From contig CAWFXE010000002.1 in assembly GCA_963819715.1 (NCBI GenBank), positions 496,001 to 560,000 of the forward strand: DNA of 64,000 nt, in the 5' to 3' direction. Origin of the DNA: DASUPK01 sp963819715. GTDB taxonomy: Bacteria > Actinomycetota > Thermoleophilia > Solirubrobacterales > 70-9. Below, in pieces: positions 1-7,870 of this stretch (position 1 is the first letter of the stretch; each line of letters opens with the position of its first letter). Below the pieces are notes generated by a model. The model was not told the origin of the DNA, searched no databases, and was given only the letters and a program-made list of their open reading frames with translations. The position numbers and the translations under genes were made by a program.

Positions 1-349
1 CGACCCTGCCGCGGGCGAGGCGCAGCACCGCCGCGGCGTCGGCGCTCCCTCCCCCGAGCCCGGCGGCCACGGGAACGCGCTTCGTCACCTCGATCCGCAG
101 CGGCGGTCCGTCCCAGCCGCTCTCGCGCAGCGCGGCCAGCGCCTTCGCCGTCAGGTCGGGCCCCACGATCCCCTCGCAGATGACCTCGTCTGCGTCGGCC
201 CCGCTCAGCTTGAGCTCGTCGGCCAGCTCCAGCGGCTCGAACAGCGACCGGATCTCGTGGAGACCGTCCTCCCTGCGCGGACCGACGTAGAGGCAGAGGT
301 TGAGCTTTGCCGGCGCGAGCATGATTCCGGGCATCTCCGCGACGCTCAT
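1..349 (-). CDS. ispE: 4-diphosphocytidyl-2-C-methyl-D-erythritol kinase, partial (C-terminus outside window)
   Basis: The first 116 residues are visible. IspE phosphorylates CDP-methylerythritol in the MEP isoprenoid pathway. The N terminus has the family hallmark APAKLNLCLYVG near residue 12, and the GHMP-kinase ATP loop PVAAGLGGGSADAA lies near residues 94-107. The ATG at 349 overlaps the rsmA stop codon (ATGA), so translation is probably coupled. Position after tatD and rsmA matches the usual actinobacterial order. Confidence 0.93.
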   Translation of the reverse strand, partial: MSVAEMPGIMLAPAKLNLCLYVGPRREDGLHEIRSLFEPLELADELKLSGADADEVICEGIVGPDLTAKALAALRESGWDGPPLRIEVTKRVPVAAGLGGGSADAAAVLRLARGRV

Positions 350-1161
350 TCGCCGCGCTCCCGCTCCGCGAGCGTCTTCGCGAACAGCTCGAATTCCTCG
401 GGCGAGAGCGTCTCGGCGCGCGCGTCGGGCGGCTTGCCCATCGACTCGAGCGCGCCCCGGGCGGGCTCGAGGCTGCCAGCCCGGGCCAGCTCCAGCGAGC
501 GGGCCAGCGACTTTCTCCGGTGCGCGAACCCGAGCCGGACCAGCGCGGCGAGGTCCTCGGATGCGGCGGGGCGCTTCCTCTCGAGCCTGATGAGGGCGGA
601 CCCGACCCGTGGGCGCGGGACGAACACCGCCGGGTCGACGGTGCGGAGCATCGTCACCTCGCAGGCGAGCTGGACGAGGACGCTCGGCGATCCGTACTCC
701 CGCGTGCCGGGGTCGGCGCGAAGCCGGTCGGCGATCTCGCGCTGGACCATGACAACCCAGCTCCCCAGCGAAGGGAGCTCCGCGATCGTCCTGACCAGCA
801 GGGGCGTCGCGATCGAGTAGGGGAGGTTGGCGACCATCTTGGTGGGCGGGGGCCGAAGCCGGTTCAGATCAACCTTCATCGCGTCCCCCCACACCAGACC
901 CACACCGCCCTCCAGGTCCTCGGCCAAGGATTCCAGCTCGTCGCGCAGCCGCTCGTCGATCTCAACGACATGCAGCCAGCGGACGGCCGGAGCCAGCCTC
1001 TCGGTCAGCGCACCTCCTCCGCCCCCGACCTCCAGCACGACGTCGTCGGGAGCCAGCGCCGCCTCCCGAACGATCGCATCCAGCAGGTTGGGGTCCGCCA
1101 GGAAGTTCTGGCCGAGCCGGCGCGGCGACCGCTCCGGCGGGCCGGTGCGGCCGCTCACCAC
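346..1161 (-). CDS. rsmA: 16S rRNA (adenine1518/1519-N6)-dimethyltransferase
   Basis: 271 residues, normal for RsmA/KsgA, which dimethylates two adjacent adenines in helix 45 of 16S rRNA during 30S maturation. The N-terminal RRLGQNFLADPNLL, the SAM-binding EVGGGGGALTERL near residue 45 and the catalytic NLPYSIATPLL are present. The start overlaps the end of tatD by 7 bp and the stop overlaps the ispE start, so the three genes look like one operon. Confidence 0.95.
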   Translation of the reverse strand: MVSGRTGPPERSPRRLGQNFLADPNLLDAIVREAALAPDDVVLEVGGGGGALTERLAPAVRWLHVVEIDERLRDELESLAEDLEGGVGLVWGDAMKVDLNRLRPPPTKMVANLPYSIATPLLVRTIAELPSLGSWVVMVQREIADRLRADPGTREYGSPSVLVQLACEVTMLRTVDPAVFVPRPRVGSALIRLERKRPAASEDLAALVRLGFAHRRKSLARSLELARAGSLEPARGALESMGKPPDARAETLSPEEFELFAKTLAERERGE

Positions 1162-1925
1162 CCGAAGACTCTCGCGGCGTTCTCCTCCACGATTCCCTCG
1201 AGCTCACCGTACGCGACGCCGCGGACCTCGGCGAGCCGCTCGGCCGTGGCGACCACGTTCGCGGGCTGATTCGGCTTCCCCCTGACCGGCTGTGGCGCCA
1301 GAAAGGGCGAATCCGTCTCGACCAGGAGGCGATTCTCGGGGACGAGTTGCGCCGCCTCTCGGATCGGCTGGGACTTCGGGTAGGTCAGATTGCCTGCGAA
1401 CGAGCAGTACCACCCTCGCTCTGACGCCCTCTCGGCCCAAAGCGGCCCGGCGGAGAAGCAGTGCAGGATGACGTCGACCCCGTCGGCCTCCCGCTCGAGG
1501 GTGTCGAAGGCTTCGGAGACCGCCTCCTCCGATCCCGCGGGATCGCGGAGATGGACGACGAGTGCCTTGCCCGTGCGCTGCGCGATCGCGATCTGCGCCG
1601 CGAAGGCGCGTCGCTGATCGTCCGGGTCGGAGCGATCGCGGTAGAAGTCGAGGCCGGTCTCGCCCACGGCGACCACGCCCGGCTCCGAGCAGAGCTCCTC
1701 GATCGCCTCCCCCGCGGCGCCGTCGAAGCCTGCGGCGCTGTTGGGGTGGCGGCCGACCGAGGCGAAGACGCTCTCGCTCGCCCGGGCGGATGCGACCGCG
1801 CCGGGATTCGAGTCCTCCCCAAGCCCCACTGTGAGGATGCGCTTTACGCCCGCGTCGCGGGCCGCGTCGACCAACTCGGCCTCCAACTGCTCACAGAGTG
1901 CAAGGTGCGCGTGGGTATCGACCAC
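1155..1925 (-). CDS. tatD: TatD family metal-dependent hydrolase (DNase)
   Basis: TIM-barrel metallohydrolase, likely a 3'-5' exonuclease. Metal ligands are visible in VDTHAHL, VGETGLDFYRD, VVHLRD, ILHCFSAG and VETDSPFLAPQP. I place the start at the GTG of 1925, giving 256 residues that begin at the conserved VDTHAH. The longer reading to a GTG at 1949 would take eight residues from the adjacent 98-bp repeat. No strong Shine-Dalgarno is visible. The gene lies directly upstream of rsmA and ispE. Confidence 0.92.
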   Translation of the reverse strand: MVDTHAHLALCEQLEAELVDAARDAGVKRILTVGLGEDSNPGAVASARASESVFASVGRHPNSAAGFDGAAGEAIEELCSEPGVVAVGETGLDFYRDRSDPDDQRRAFAAQIAIAQRTGKALVVHLRDPAGSEEAVSEAFDTLEREADGVDVILHCFSAGPLWAERASERGWYCSFAGNLTYPKSQPIREAAQLVPENRLLVETDSPFLAPQPVRGKPNQPANVVATAERLAEVRGVAYGELEGIVEENAARVFGW

Positions 1926-1927
1926 TA

Positions 1928-2025
1928 AGCGGCCACCAGGCCGCTCCACTTTGGAGCGGAGCGCGGAGCGCGTAGCGACTTATGGGGGGCGGCCGCCTGT
2001 GGCCGCGTCCTTATGGCGAAGCCAT
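1928..2025 (+). repeat. 98-bp palindromic intergenic repeat, full copy A
   Basis: First of three full 98-bp copies that align without gaps. It is nearly all inverted repeats: 1928-1934 with 1939-1945, 1941-1948 with 1952-1959, a 4-bp stem 1961-1964/1968-1971 around GGA, 1989-1994 with 2001-2006, and 2013-2017/2021-2025 around GAA. The first two stems share bases and are mutually exclusive. It fills the gap between the protease stop and tatD. About 87 percent identical to copy B by direct count. Confidence 0.9.
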
Positions 2026-2030
2026 CCAAA

Positions 2031-2876
2031 CTACGGCCCCAAGTTCCCCTGAATGAAGTCGCGGTATGTGTAGGAGCGGGTGTGCAGGGACGGATAGCCC
2101 TTCAGCCCGCAGATGACGAAGAAGAACGGGTTGCGCTTGCTGGGCGGCGCCAGGCTCGCCTCTGCTGTCCCGACCAGGCGCGGGCCCTCAGGCGTATTCG
2201 CGACCAGCGGGCCACCGCTGTCGCCCGAGCAGACGGTCGCGTTGACGCGGCGCTTCTTGACCTTGTGCCTGATCCGCCTGAACACCCTGCCGACCTTGTG
2301 GCCGGAGTCGCAGATCGCCCAGGGCGGCAGCGGGCAGCGCTTCGCCGAGACGTTGACCGTCGTCAGCAGTCCGATCTTCGCCTTGCCGACGGCCAGGGGA
2401 TTCCGGTTGCCGAACCCGGCCACGGACAGCGGCGCACCTGGCTGGGTATAGGAGGCGTCCTCGGCCGCACTGGCGAGCTGAATCGGCGTCGCCGTCGTCG
2501 GCGTGTTCAGCGTCAGGATCGCGAGGTCGCTCTCGAGGGTGTGATTGAACCCCGGGACGAAGGTCGCGGCCGTAACCGCGGAGACATCGCCGCCCGAGAA
2601 GGCCGTCGTCGTCTTCGTCCGGACGACCATCGTCAGCGGGTTGCCGACGCAGTGGCCCGCCGTGAGCACGCGCGTCGGCGAGATCACCGTGCCGGTGCAG
2701 AGCGTGGTTGGAGTGAGGACGGCCGCGGCGAACGGCCATGCCTCGGGGTCCGCCACGGTGCCGCCGATGACGCTCTTGCCCGCCCGTGGGGTCGCGTTCG
2801 CCGTCACGGCGAGCGCGCTGATCAGAGCCACGGCGCAGAACGTCGCAGCTCCCGCCCTGGCTACGCGAGAGAGCAC
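2031..2876 (-). CDS. Secreted trypsin-like (S1 family) serine protease
   Basis: 281 residues with an N-terminal hydrophobic signal segment (about residues 8-28, ending near ANA). The chymotrypsin-fold triad is intact: His in VLTAGHCVG, Asp in LESDLAILTL and Ser in CSGDSGGPLV. The IGGTVADPEAWP stretch resembles the activation-cleavage site of S1 zymogens. It is therefore probably an exported protease, substrate unknown. The GTG start follows a TACGCT box at 6 nt. It sits between metG/ABC genes and tatD, near where mycobacteria carry rpfB. Confidence 0.88.
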   Translation of the reverse strand: MLSRVARAGAATFCAVALISALAVTANATPRAGKSVIGGTVADPEAWPFAAAVLTPTTLCTGTVISPTRVLTAGHCVGNPLTMVVRTKTTTAFSGGDVSAVTAATFVPGFNHTLESDLAILTLNTPTTATPIQLASAAEDASYTQPGAPLSVAGFGNRNPLAVGKAKIGLLTTVNVSAKRCPLPPWAICDSGHKVGRVFRRIRHKVKKRRVNATVCSGDSGGPLVANTPEGPRLVGTAEASLAPPSKRNPFFFVICGLKGYPSLHTRSYTYRDFIQGNLGP

Positions 2877-2882
2877 CCGCTG

Positions 2883-2888
2883 AGCGTA
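2883..2888 (-). promoter_or_regulatory. Candidate -10 box TACGCT for the S1 protease
   Basis: TACGCT lies 6 nt before the GTG start at 2876, which would make the transcript essentially leaderless. It belongs to the TAnnnT series described in the findings. Confidence 0.5.
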
Positions 2889-2897
2889 GGCGATCCG

Positions 2898-3329
2898 CTA
2901 CTTGCGCTTCAACTTGAACGTATGCGAGATCTGGTCGACGGCGCCCGTCGTCGGATCGGTCGCTTTGATGTGGTTGATCACCTTGAACGCTCCGGGCTTG
3001 GACTTCAGCAACTTCAGCAGCTGGCCCTTGACCGTGAGCTTGATGAACGCCTGGACCCCGGCGGAGATCGTTCCCGAGGCCGAGATCCTGATCTTGCCGC
3101 CGAGCCCCTTGATCGTCGACGTCGAAGTCGCGTTGCAGTTCACCGCGCAGGTGAAGTAGATGAACATGTTCTTGGCGACCTTGAGCTTCCCGGTGTTCGT
3201 GTAGTTGACGATCGCGCCGGACTTGTGGGCGACCGGCCCGTCCGCAACGGCGGCCGTGGACGGCACCAGCATCAGTCCCGCCACGGCGAGGATTGCGATC
3301 AAGCTCCCCGCCCGAGTCTTCCTGCTCAT
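2898..3329 (-). CDS. Secreted hypothetical protein, 143 aa
   Basis: I do not recognise a family. There is a typical signal peptide (hydrophobic residues about 9-28, cleavage near AVA), two Cys close together (TCAVNC) and a beta-rich remainder ending in HTFKLKRK. The basic end recalls the tails of other secreted proteins in the window. I chose the ATG at 3329 because GGGAGGA lies 8 nt upstream; a TTG at 3332 adds one residue. It is downstream of the ABC genes and could be part of that transcript. Confidence 0.7.
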   Translation of the reverse strand: MSRKTRAGSLIAILAVAGLMLVPSTAAVADGPVAHKSGAIVNYTNTGKLKVAKNMFIYFTCAVNCNATSTSTIKGLGGKIRISASGTISAGVQAFIKLTVKGQLLKLLKSKPGAFKVINHIKATDPTTGAVDQISHTFKLKRK

Positions 3330-3394
3330 CAAGAAATCCTCCCTAATCGCTTGTCAGGGGTCCGCGGTCACACTAGCAATGAGGTAGCCGGGAG

Positions 3395-4270
3395 CTAGAG
3401 ATCGCGGCGGGAGAAGAAGAAGCAGGCGACCGCGAGCGTCACGGCCAGGTATGCCAGCGCCCAGACGACCAGCCCGAAGCCCGCACCCTGCGGTCCGCCG
3501 AAGGGGCCGAGACTGATCGCCTGGCCGGTCAGCCCGGTTGTGTCCGAGGTCAGGGCGTGCAGGCCGCCCTGGTAGAGCGCCTCGAAAGGCAGCACCCAGG
3601 ACGCCACCTTCGCGATGTCGCTCAGTGAGTTCGAGTCGATGGCGTCGCCGATCTGACCGAGCAGGCCCGCGGTCAGACCCGCGCCGAAGACCATCAACAC
3701 CGCGATGCCCTGAGCCGTCGAGCTCAGGAAGACCGATCCCAGGAGGGAGAGCGCAGCAACGATGACCAGCCCGGCTGCCAGCCCGAGACCGGGCATGAGC
3801 ACGTGGTCCGGCCACCAGCCCCCGATCGCGCCGGTGACCAGGACCGAGCAGAGGTAGACGACCAGGCCATAGGCCGCGGCGAATGCCGCCGCCCCAGTGA
3901 AGCGCGCCAGCAGCATCATGTTCCGGCCGAGCGGCCTGACGACCAGCGGCTGAAGCAGCCCGGTCTCGGCATCGCCCCGGACGACACCCAGCGTCAGGAA
4001 GGCGGCGACGACGGCGCCGAGGAAGAGGGTCGCGAACATCGCCAGCCCGAGCATCGTGGCGCCGGTGAACGCCTTGGTATTGATCACGTCGAAGCCCGCG
4101 AAACCCTGCGTGTCGCGGAAGGCGAAGTGGACGCCGATTCCGTAGAGCGTCAGGAAGGCGACGGTGAGGATGAAGACGACGGCGAGCACCTTGCGACGGA
4201 TGCTCTCCCTGACCGCGTAGCCGATCACGGTGGTGGCGGCGATCCGAGAGCTGGCCGGCACCGCGCTCAC
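3395..4270 (-). CDS. ABC-2 type transporter permease
   Basis: 291 residues with about six hydrophobic membrane segments and an N-terminal stretch (IGYAVRESIRRKVL) typical of NosY/ABC-2 permeases. It is presumed to form the membrane channel for the ATPase encoded just upstream. The GTG start overlaps the ATPase stop (GTGA). Substrate cannot be read from the sequence. Confidence 0.85.
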   Translation of the reverse strand: MSAVPASSRIAATTVIGYAVRESIRRKVLAVVFILTVAFLTLYGIGVHFAFRDTQGFAGFDVINTKAFTGATMLGLAMFATLFLGAVVAAFLTLGVVRGDAETGLLQPLVVRPLGRNMMLLARFTGAAAFAAAYGLVVYLCSVLVTGAIGGWWPDHVLMPGLGLAAGLVIVAALSLLGSVFLSSTAQGIAVLMVFGAGLTAGLLGQIGDAIDSNSLSDIAKVASWVLPFEALYQGGLHALTSDTTGLTGQAISLGPFGGPQGAGFGLVVWALAYLAVTLAVACFFFSRRDL

Positions 4271-5100
4271 TCCCCGAGGACCTTCAGGTAGGCGTCCTCC
4301 AGCGTGCTGCCGAGCGGACGCACCTCGTAGACGCGCTCTCCGGCGGCGATCAGGTCGGAGACGATGCCGGGGATCTCCTCATGCTCGGCTTTCTCGAAGC
4401 GGCGGGCGCCGTCCTGGGTGGTGACCTCCACTCCGCGCGCGCCGGAGAGCTCCTCCGGAGTCCCTGTTGCGACCACGCGGCCGTCGGAGAGGATCGCGAC
4501 CCGGTCGCAGGTGCGCTCGACCTCGGTGAGCAGATGCGAGTTGATCAGCGCTGAGGTCCCGCGGGAGCGCAGCTCGATCAGGACCTGCCGCACCACCCGG
4601 CGCCCGGCGGGATCCAACGCGCTGGTCGGCTCGTCGAGGAGGAGAAGCCTGGGCGATCCCACGAGGGCCTGGGCGAGCCCGAGGCGCTGCTGCATGCCCT
4701 TGGACATCGTCCCGATCCGGGTCGTAGCGGCGTCCCGCAGCCCCACCAGATCGAGCAGTTCGGAGCGCTCGGCCGAGTCGCCGTCGGAGCCGGCGAGCCG
4801 CTGGTGAAGAGTGAGCAGCTCGTCTGCGGTCGCCCAGCCCGGGAAGCGGAAGAGCTCGGCCAGGTAGCCGATCTCACGCCGGGCCGGCTCGGAGCCCGCG
4901 GCCTGCCCAAGCACCCGCGCGCTCCCTCCGGTCGGCCGCACCAGGCCGCAGGCGATCTTCGTCAGCGTCGACTTGCCGGCGCCGTTCGGACCGAGCAAGC
5001 CAATCATCTCGCCGGTTCCGACCTCAAGGTCGATCCCGCGGAGCGCCTCGGTCCGTCCATAGCGCTTCTCCAGTCCGCGGACGGCGAGCGCCGCGTCCAT
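4267..5100 (-). CDS. ABC transporter ATP-binding protein
   Basis: 277 residues. Walker A GPNGAGKST at about 37-45, signature MSKGMQQRLGLAQAL near 135 (SKGMQQR in place of LSGGQ, usual in ABC-2 exporters), Walker B LLLLDEPTSALDP and a switch His in INSHLL. It energises the neighbouring permease. The ATG shares one base with the metG stop (TGATG), so translation is probably coupled to metG. Confidence 0.92.
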   Translation of the reverse strand: MDAALAVRGLEKRYGRTEALRGIDLEVGTGEMIGLLGPNGAGKSTLTKIACGLVRPTGGSARVLGQAAGSEPARREIGYLAELFRFPGWATADELLTLHQRLAGSDGDSAERSELLDLVGLRDAATTRIGTMSKGMQQRLGLAQALVGSPRLLLLDEPTSALDPAGRRVVRQVLIELRSRGTSALINSHLLTEVERTCDRVAILSDGRVVATGTPEELSGARGVEVTTQDGARRFEKAEHEEIPGIVSDLIAAGERVYEVRPLGSTLEDAYLKVLGE

Positions 5101-6599
5101 CAGGCCGGAGCGAGCTTGGGGAAGAGTGGCGCCAGCTCCCCGAGCTTCTGACCGCCCCCGCGAGAGCCGAAGTCGGGCAGGTCACGAGCGGGCTCGGCGA
5201 GGGCCTCGAGCAGGCGGCCGGTGGTGTCCGGCATGTAGGCGTGGAGCAGGAGCGTGGTGATGCGAAGACCCTCGGCCAGCCCATAGAGGACCGAGTCCAA
5301 CCGGTCGGACGCGGATTCGTCCTTGGACAGCTCCCACGGCTTCGTCTCCTCGACGTACTGGTTGAGCCGCCGGACCAGCTTCCAGGCCTCCTCCAGCGCC
5401 TGCGTCAGCTCGGCCTCGTCGAGCAGCGCGCGCACCCGGTCGGGGGCACCCTCGAAGACGGCCGCCAGGTCCGCCTCGGCTTCGGCCTCGGGCACGACGC
5501 CGTCCCGATAGCGGCCGATCATCGACAGCACCCTGTTGGCGAGGTTCCCGTACTGGTCGGCGAGCTCGCTCTCGTAGCGGGACTCGAAGCCGCCGGGCGA
5601 GATCTGCCCGTCCTGCCCGAAGGAGACATCCCGGAAGCAGTAGAAGCGAAGCGCGTCCGCTCCGAACTTCGCGATCACCTCATCGGGGTCGAGGACGTTG
5701 CCGAGGGACTTGGACATCTTGTGCCCTCCCATCAGCAGGAAGCCGTGGATGAACATCCGCTCCGGCAGCTCGATCTCCGCCGCCATCAGGAATGCAGGCC
5801 AGTACACGGCGTGGAACTTGAGGATGTCCTTGGCCAGGATGTGGAAGGGCGGCCAGAACTTCTCCGTCACGTCCTCCCCCTCGATCGCGTATCCGAGAGC
5901 CGTGTAGTAGTTGAGCAGCGCGTCGAACCAGACGTAGATCACCTGGTCGGTGTCCCAGGGCACGGGCACGCCCCACTTCAGGGTGGGCCTGGAGAGCGAG
6001 ACGTCCTGGAGCCCCTGCCGGATGAAGGAGAGCGCCTCGTTGCGCCGGAAGTCGGGAACGACGAAGTCGGGGCGGTCGGCGTAGAGCTTCTCGAGCGGCT
6101 CCTGGAATGCGGAGAGCTTGAAGAACCAGTTCTTCTGCTTCTCGCGGATGAGCGGGATCTGGTGGATCGGGCAGGTATTGTCGGGCCCGATCTCGGCGTC
6201 GGTCTTGAAGTCCGCGCAGCGCGGGCAGTACCAGCCCTCGTAGGTCCCCTCGTACACGTGGCCGTTGTCGTAGACCCGCTGCACGATCTCCTGGACCCGC
6301 TCCATGTGGCCCTCGTCCGTCGTCCGGATGAAGAAGTCGTTGGAGGCGTTGATCTTGGCCGCCATCTCCTTGAAGCGGGGCGCGAGCCGGTCGCCGAGCT
6401 CGCGCGGGGTCACGCCCTCGGCCTCGGCCTGCTGCGCCACCGGCTCGCCGTGCTCGTCGGTGCCGGTGAGGAAGAAGACGTCCTCGCCGCGCTGGCGGTG
6501 GTGCCGGGCGAGGATGTCGGCCGCGATCGTCGAGTAGGCGTGACCCAGATGGGGCTCGCCGTTGACGTAGTAGATGGGAGTGGTGACGTAGAAGCTCAC
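5100..6599 (-). CDS. metG: Methionyl-tRNA synthetase
   Basis: 499 residues. Class I catalytic motifs are HLGH at 17-20 and KMSKSLGN near 294-298. The connective peptide holds a single zinc knuckle of the CxxC...CxxH type (CPRC, then CPIH), as in Thermus-type enzymes. The C-terminal tRNA-dimerisation domain of long MetRS forms is absent. It charges initiator and elongator tRNA-Met. A 98-bp repeat separates it from the upstream RemA-like gene. Confidence 0.95.
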   Translation of the reverse strand: MSFYVTTPIYYVNGEPHLGHAYSTIAADILARHHRQRGEDVFFLTGTDEHGEPVAQQAEAEGVTPRELGDRLAPRFKEMAAKINASNDFFIRTTDEGHMERVQEIVQRVYDNGHVYEGTYEGWYCPRCADFKTDAEIGPDNTCPIHQIPLIREKQKNWFFKLSAFQEPLEKLYADRPDFVVPDFRRNEALSFIRQGLQDVSLSRPTLKWGVPVPWDTDQVIYVWFDALLNYYTALGYAIEGEDVTEKFWPPFHILAKDILKFHAVYWPAFLMAAEIELPERMFIHGFLLMGGHKMSKSLGNVLDPDEVIAKFGADALRFYCFRDVSFGQDGQISPGGFESRYESELADQYGNLANRVLSMIGRYRDGVVPEAEAEADLAAVFEGAPDRVRALLDEAELTQALEEAWKLVRRLNQYVEETKPWELSKDESASDRLDSVLYGLAEGLRITTLLLHAYMPDTTGRLLEALAEPARDLPDFGSRGGGQKLGELAPLFPKLAPA

Positions 6600-6629
6600 G
6601 GGCGGCTGAGCATAAAGGTGGCCGCCCGA

Positions 6630-6727
6630 CCCGCTTCGCCATCAAATCGCGGCCACAAGCGGCCGCCCCACATGAGTCGCTACGGGCTTCGCCCTCCGCT
6701 CCAAAGTGGAGCGGCCTGGTGGCCGCT
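6630..6727 (-). repeat. 98-bp palindromic intergenic repeat, full copy B
   Basis: Opposite orientation to copy A. Differences from A cluster in loops, at the ends, or as paired changes: the internal 4-bp stem is GGGC-TTC-GCCC on the plus strand at 6684-6694, where A has GCGC/GCGC. Its last bases supply the stop codon of the RemA-like gene (6726-6728). It lies between that gene and metG. Confidence 0.9.
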
Positions 6728-6995
6728 ACAGGAGCTTCTCTTGCCCCTTTGCGCCTGTCCGGGTCTTGCGCCGCGGAATCCCGGCGGCCTCGGTCAGCGC
6801 GTCCTCCACGTCGGCGAGGATCGCCCGCTCGGAGCGCGAGGCGACGATCGGCTCGGCCATGTCGTCGACGTGCACATAGGTCCGCCGCCCGTCACCTCGA
6901 TCCTTTGGATCGAGCGGGACGATCGCGTAGATGCGGTCGGCCCGGGCGAACTTGCCGTAGCCGAGGGAGACCATGCGGGGCTCGCGCTTTGCCAT
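6726..6995 (-). CDS. RemA/DUF370-like small DNA-binding protein
   Basis: 89 residues from the ATG at 6995 (MAKREPRMVSLGYG). The stretch LGYGKFARADRIYAIVPL, the RRTYVHVDD segment and RSERAILADVE resemble the RemA/YlzA (DUF370) family, known as oligomeric matrix-gene regulators in Bacillus. The C terminus ends in a basic tail. An in-frame TTG at 7022 would add nine residues derived from the neighbouring repeat fragment, so I reject it. The gene is flanked by two same-orientation repeat copies (6630-6727 and 7010-7047). The family call is by eye; a DNA-binding role is inference. Confidence 0.6.
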   Translation of the reverse strand: MAKREPRMVSLGYGKFARADRIYAIVPLDPKDRGDGRRTYVHVDDMAEPIVASRSERAILADVEDALTEAAGIPRRKTRTGAKGQEKLL

Positions 6996-7009
6996 GTCAT
7001 GACGGTACA

Positions 7010-7047
7010 ACGGCTTCGCCATAAAGCCGCGGCCACAAGCGGCCGCT
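7010..7047 (-). repeat. 98-bp repeat, partial copy D (one end only)
   Basis: About 38 bp matching the GGCGAAGCC end and the following GC hairpin of the 98-bp repeat, same orientation as copy B. It starts at the rsmI stop codon and ends before the RemA-like start. Confidence 0.75.
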
Positions 7048-7867
7048 ATTTACGCGGTTCCCGGCCCGTGATCCCTTTGTAGAGATCGTTCGCCGGGACG
7101 CCCGTGAGAGCGGACACGACGCTGGCGGCCGCCCGCGGTCGCGCTCCGGCGCGGATCAGGCCACGCAGCGCGTCGGTGGCGAAGCCGATGTCGGCGGTCC
7201 CGCGCTCGGCGGCCGGGCCGATCACCACCACGATCTCGCCCCGGGCCTCGTCGCGGAAGCGCCGGGAGAGCTCGCCGAGCGTCCCGCGGACGATCTCCTC
7301 GTGGAGCTTGGTGAGCTCGCGGCAGACCGCCGCCGGCCTGTCCGGTGCGAGCTGGGCGAGCGCCCGGAGCGACTCGGGCAGCCGGCGGGGCGACTCGAAG
7401 GCGATCAGCGTCTCGGTCGACTGGAGCACCCGCTCCAGCTCGCCCGTCCTGCGAGGCAGGAAGCCCAGGAAGCGGAATCGGTGCGTCGGCAGCCCCGAGA
7501 CCACCAGGGCGGTGATGATCGAGGACGGCCCCGGGAGCACCTCGATGTCGAGGTCGCGATCGATGCACGCTCTGATCAACCTGAAGCCCGGATCGGAGAT
7601 CGCGGGAGTCCCGGCATCGGAGACGAGCGCGACGTTGTCTCCGCGCTCGATCCGCTGGGCGAGCTCCCTCGCGCGCTCCGCCTCGTTCCCCTCGTGGTAC
7701 GAGATCAGCCGCATGGCCTGGATCTCGAGGCGCTCGAGGAGCAGGCCCGTCCGGCGAGTGTCCTCGCAGGCGATCACGTCGGCCTCGTACAGCGCCCGAC
7801 GCGCCCGCAGGGTGATGTCCTCCAGGTTCCCGATCGGCGTCGGGCAGACGACGAGCTTTCCCGGCAC
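7046..7867 (-). CDS. rsmI: 16S rRNA (cytidine1402-2'-O)-methyltransferase
   Basis: 273 residues, normal for RsmI, which 2'-O-methylates C1402 of 16S rRNA. The N terminus CPTPIGNLEDITLRA and EDTRRTGLLL are family signatures, followed by the SAM-binding VSDAGTPAISDPG near residue 84 and VLPGPSSIITAL. Its stop codon abuts repeat fragment D. It is close to metG as in other actinobacteria. Confidence 0.95.
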   Translation of the reverse strand: MPGKLVVCPTPIGNLEDITLRARRALYEADVIACEDTRRTGLLLERLEIQAMRLISYHEGNEAERARELAQRIERGDNVALVSDAGTPAISDPGFRLIRACIDRDLDIEVLPGPSSIITALVVSGLPTHRFRFLGFLPRRTGELERVLQSTETLIAFESPRRLPESLRALAQLAPDRPAAVCRELTKLHEEIVRGTLGELSRRFRDEARGEIVVVIGPAAERGTADIGFATDALRGLIRAGARPRAAASVVSALTGVPANDLYKGITGREPRK

Positions 7868-7870
7868 GGC

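Noticed and set aside
5241..7082. 613-codon plus-strand frame opposite metG
   Set aside because: Antisense shadow of metG; no motif, biased Leu/Val/Glu/Arg composition.
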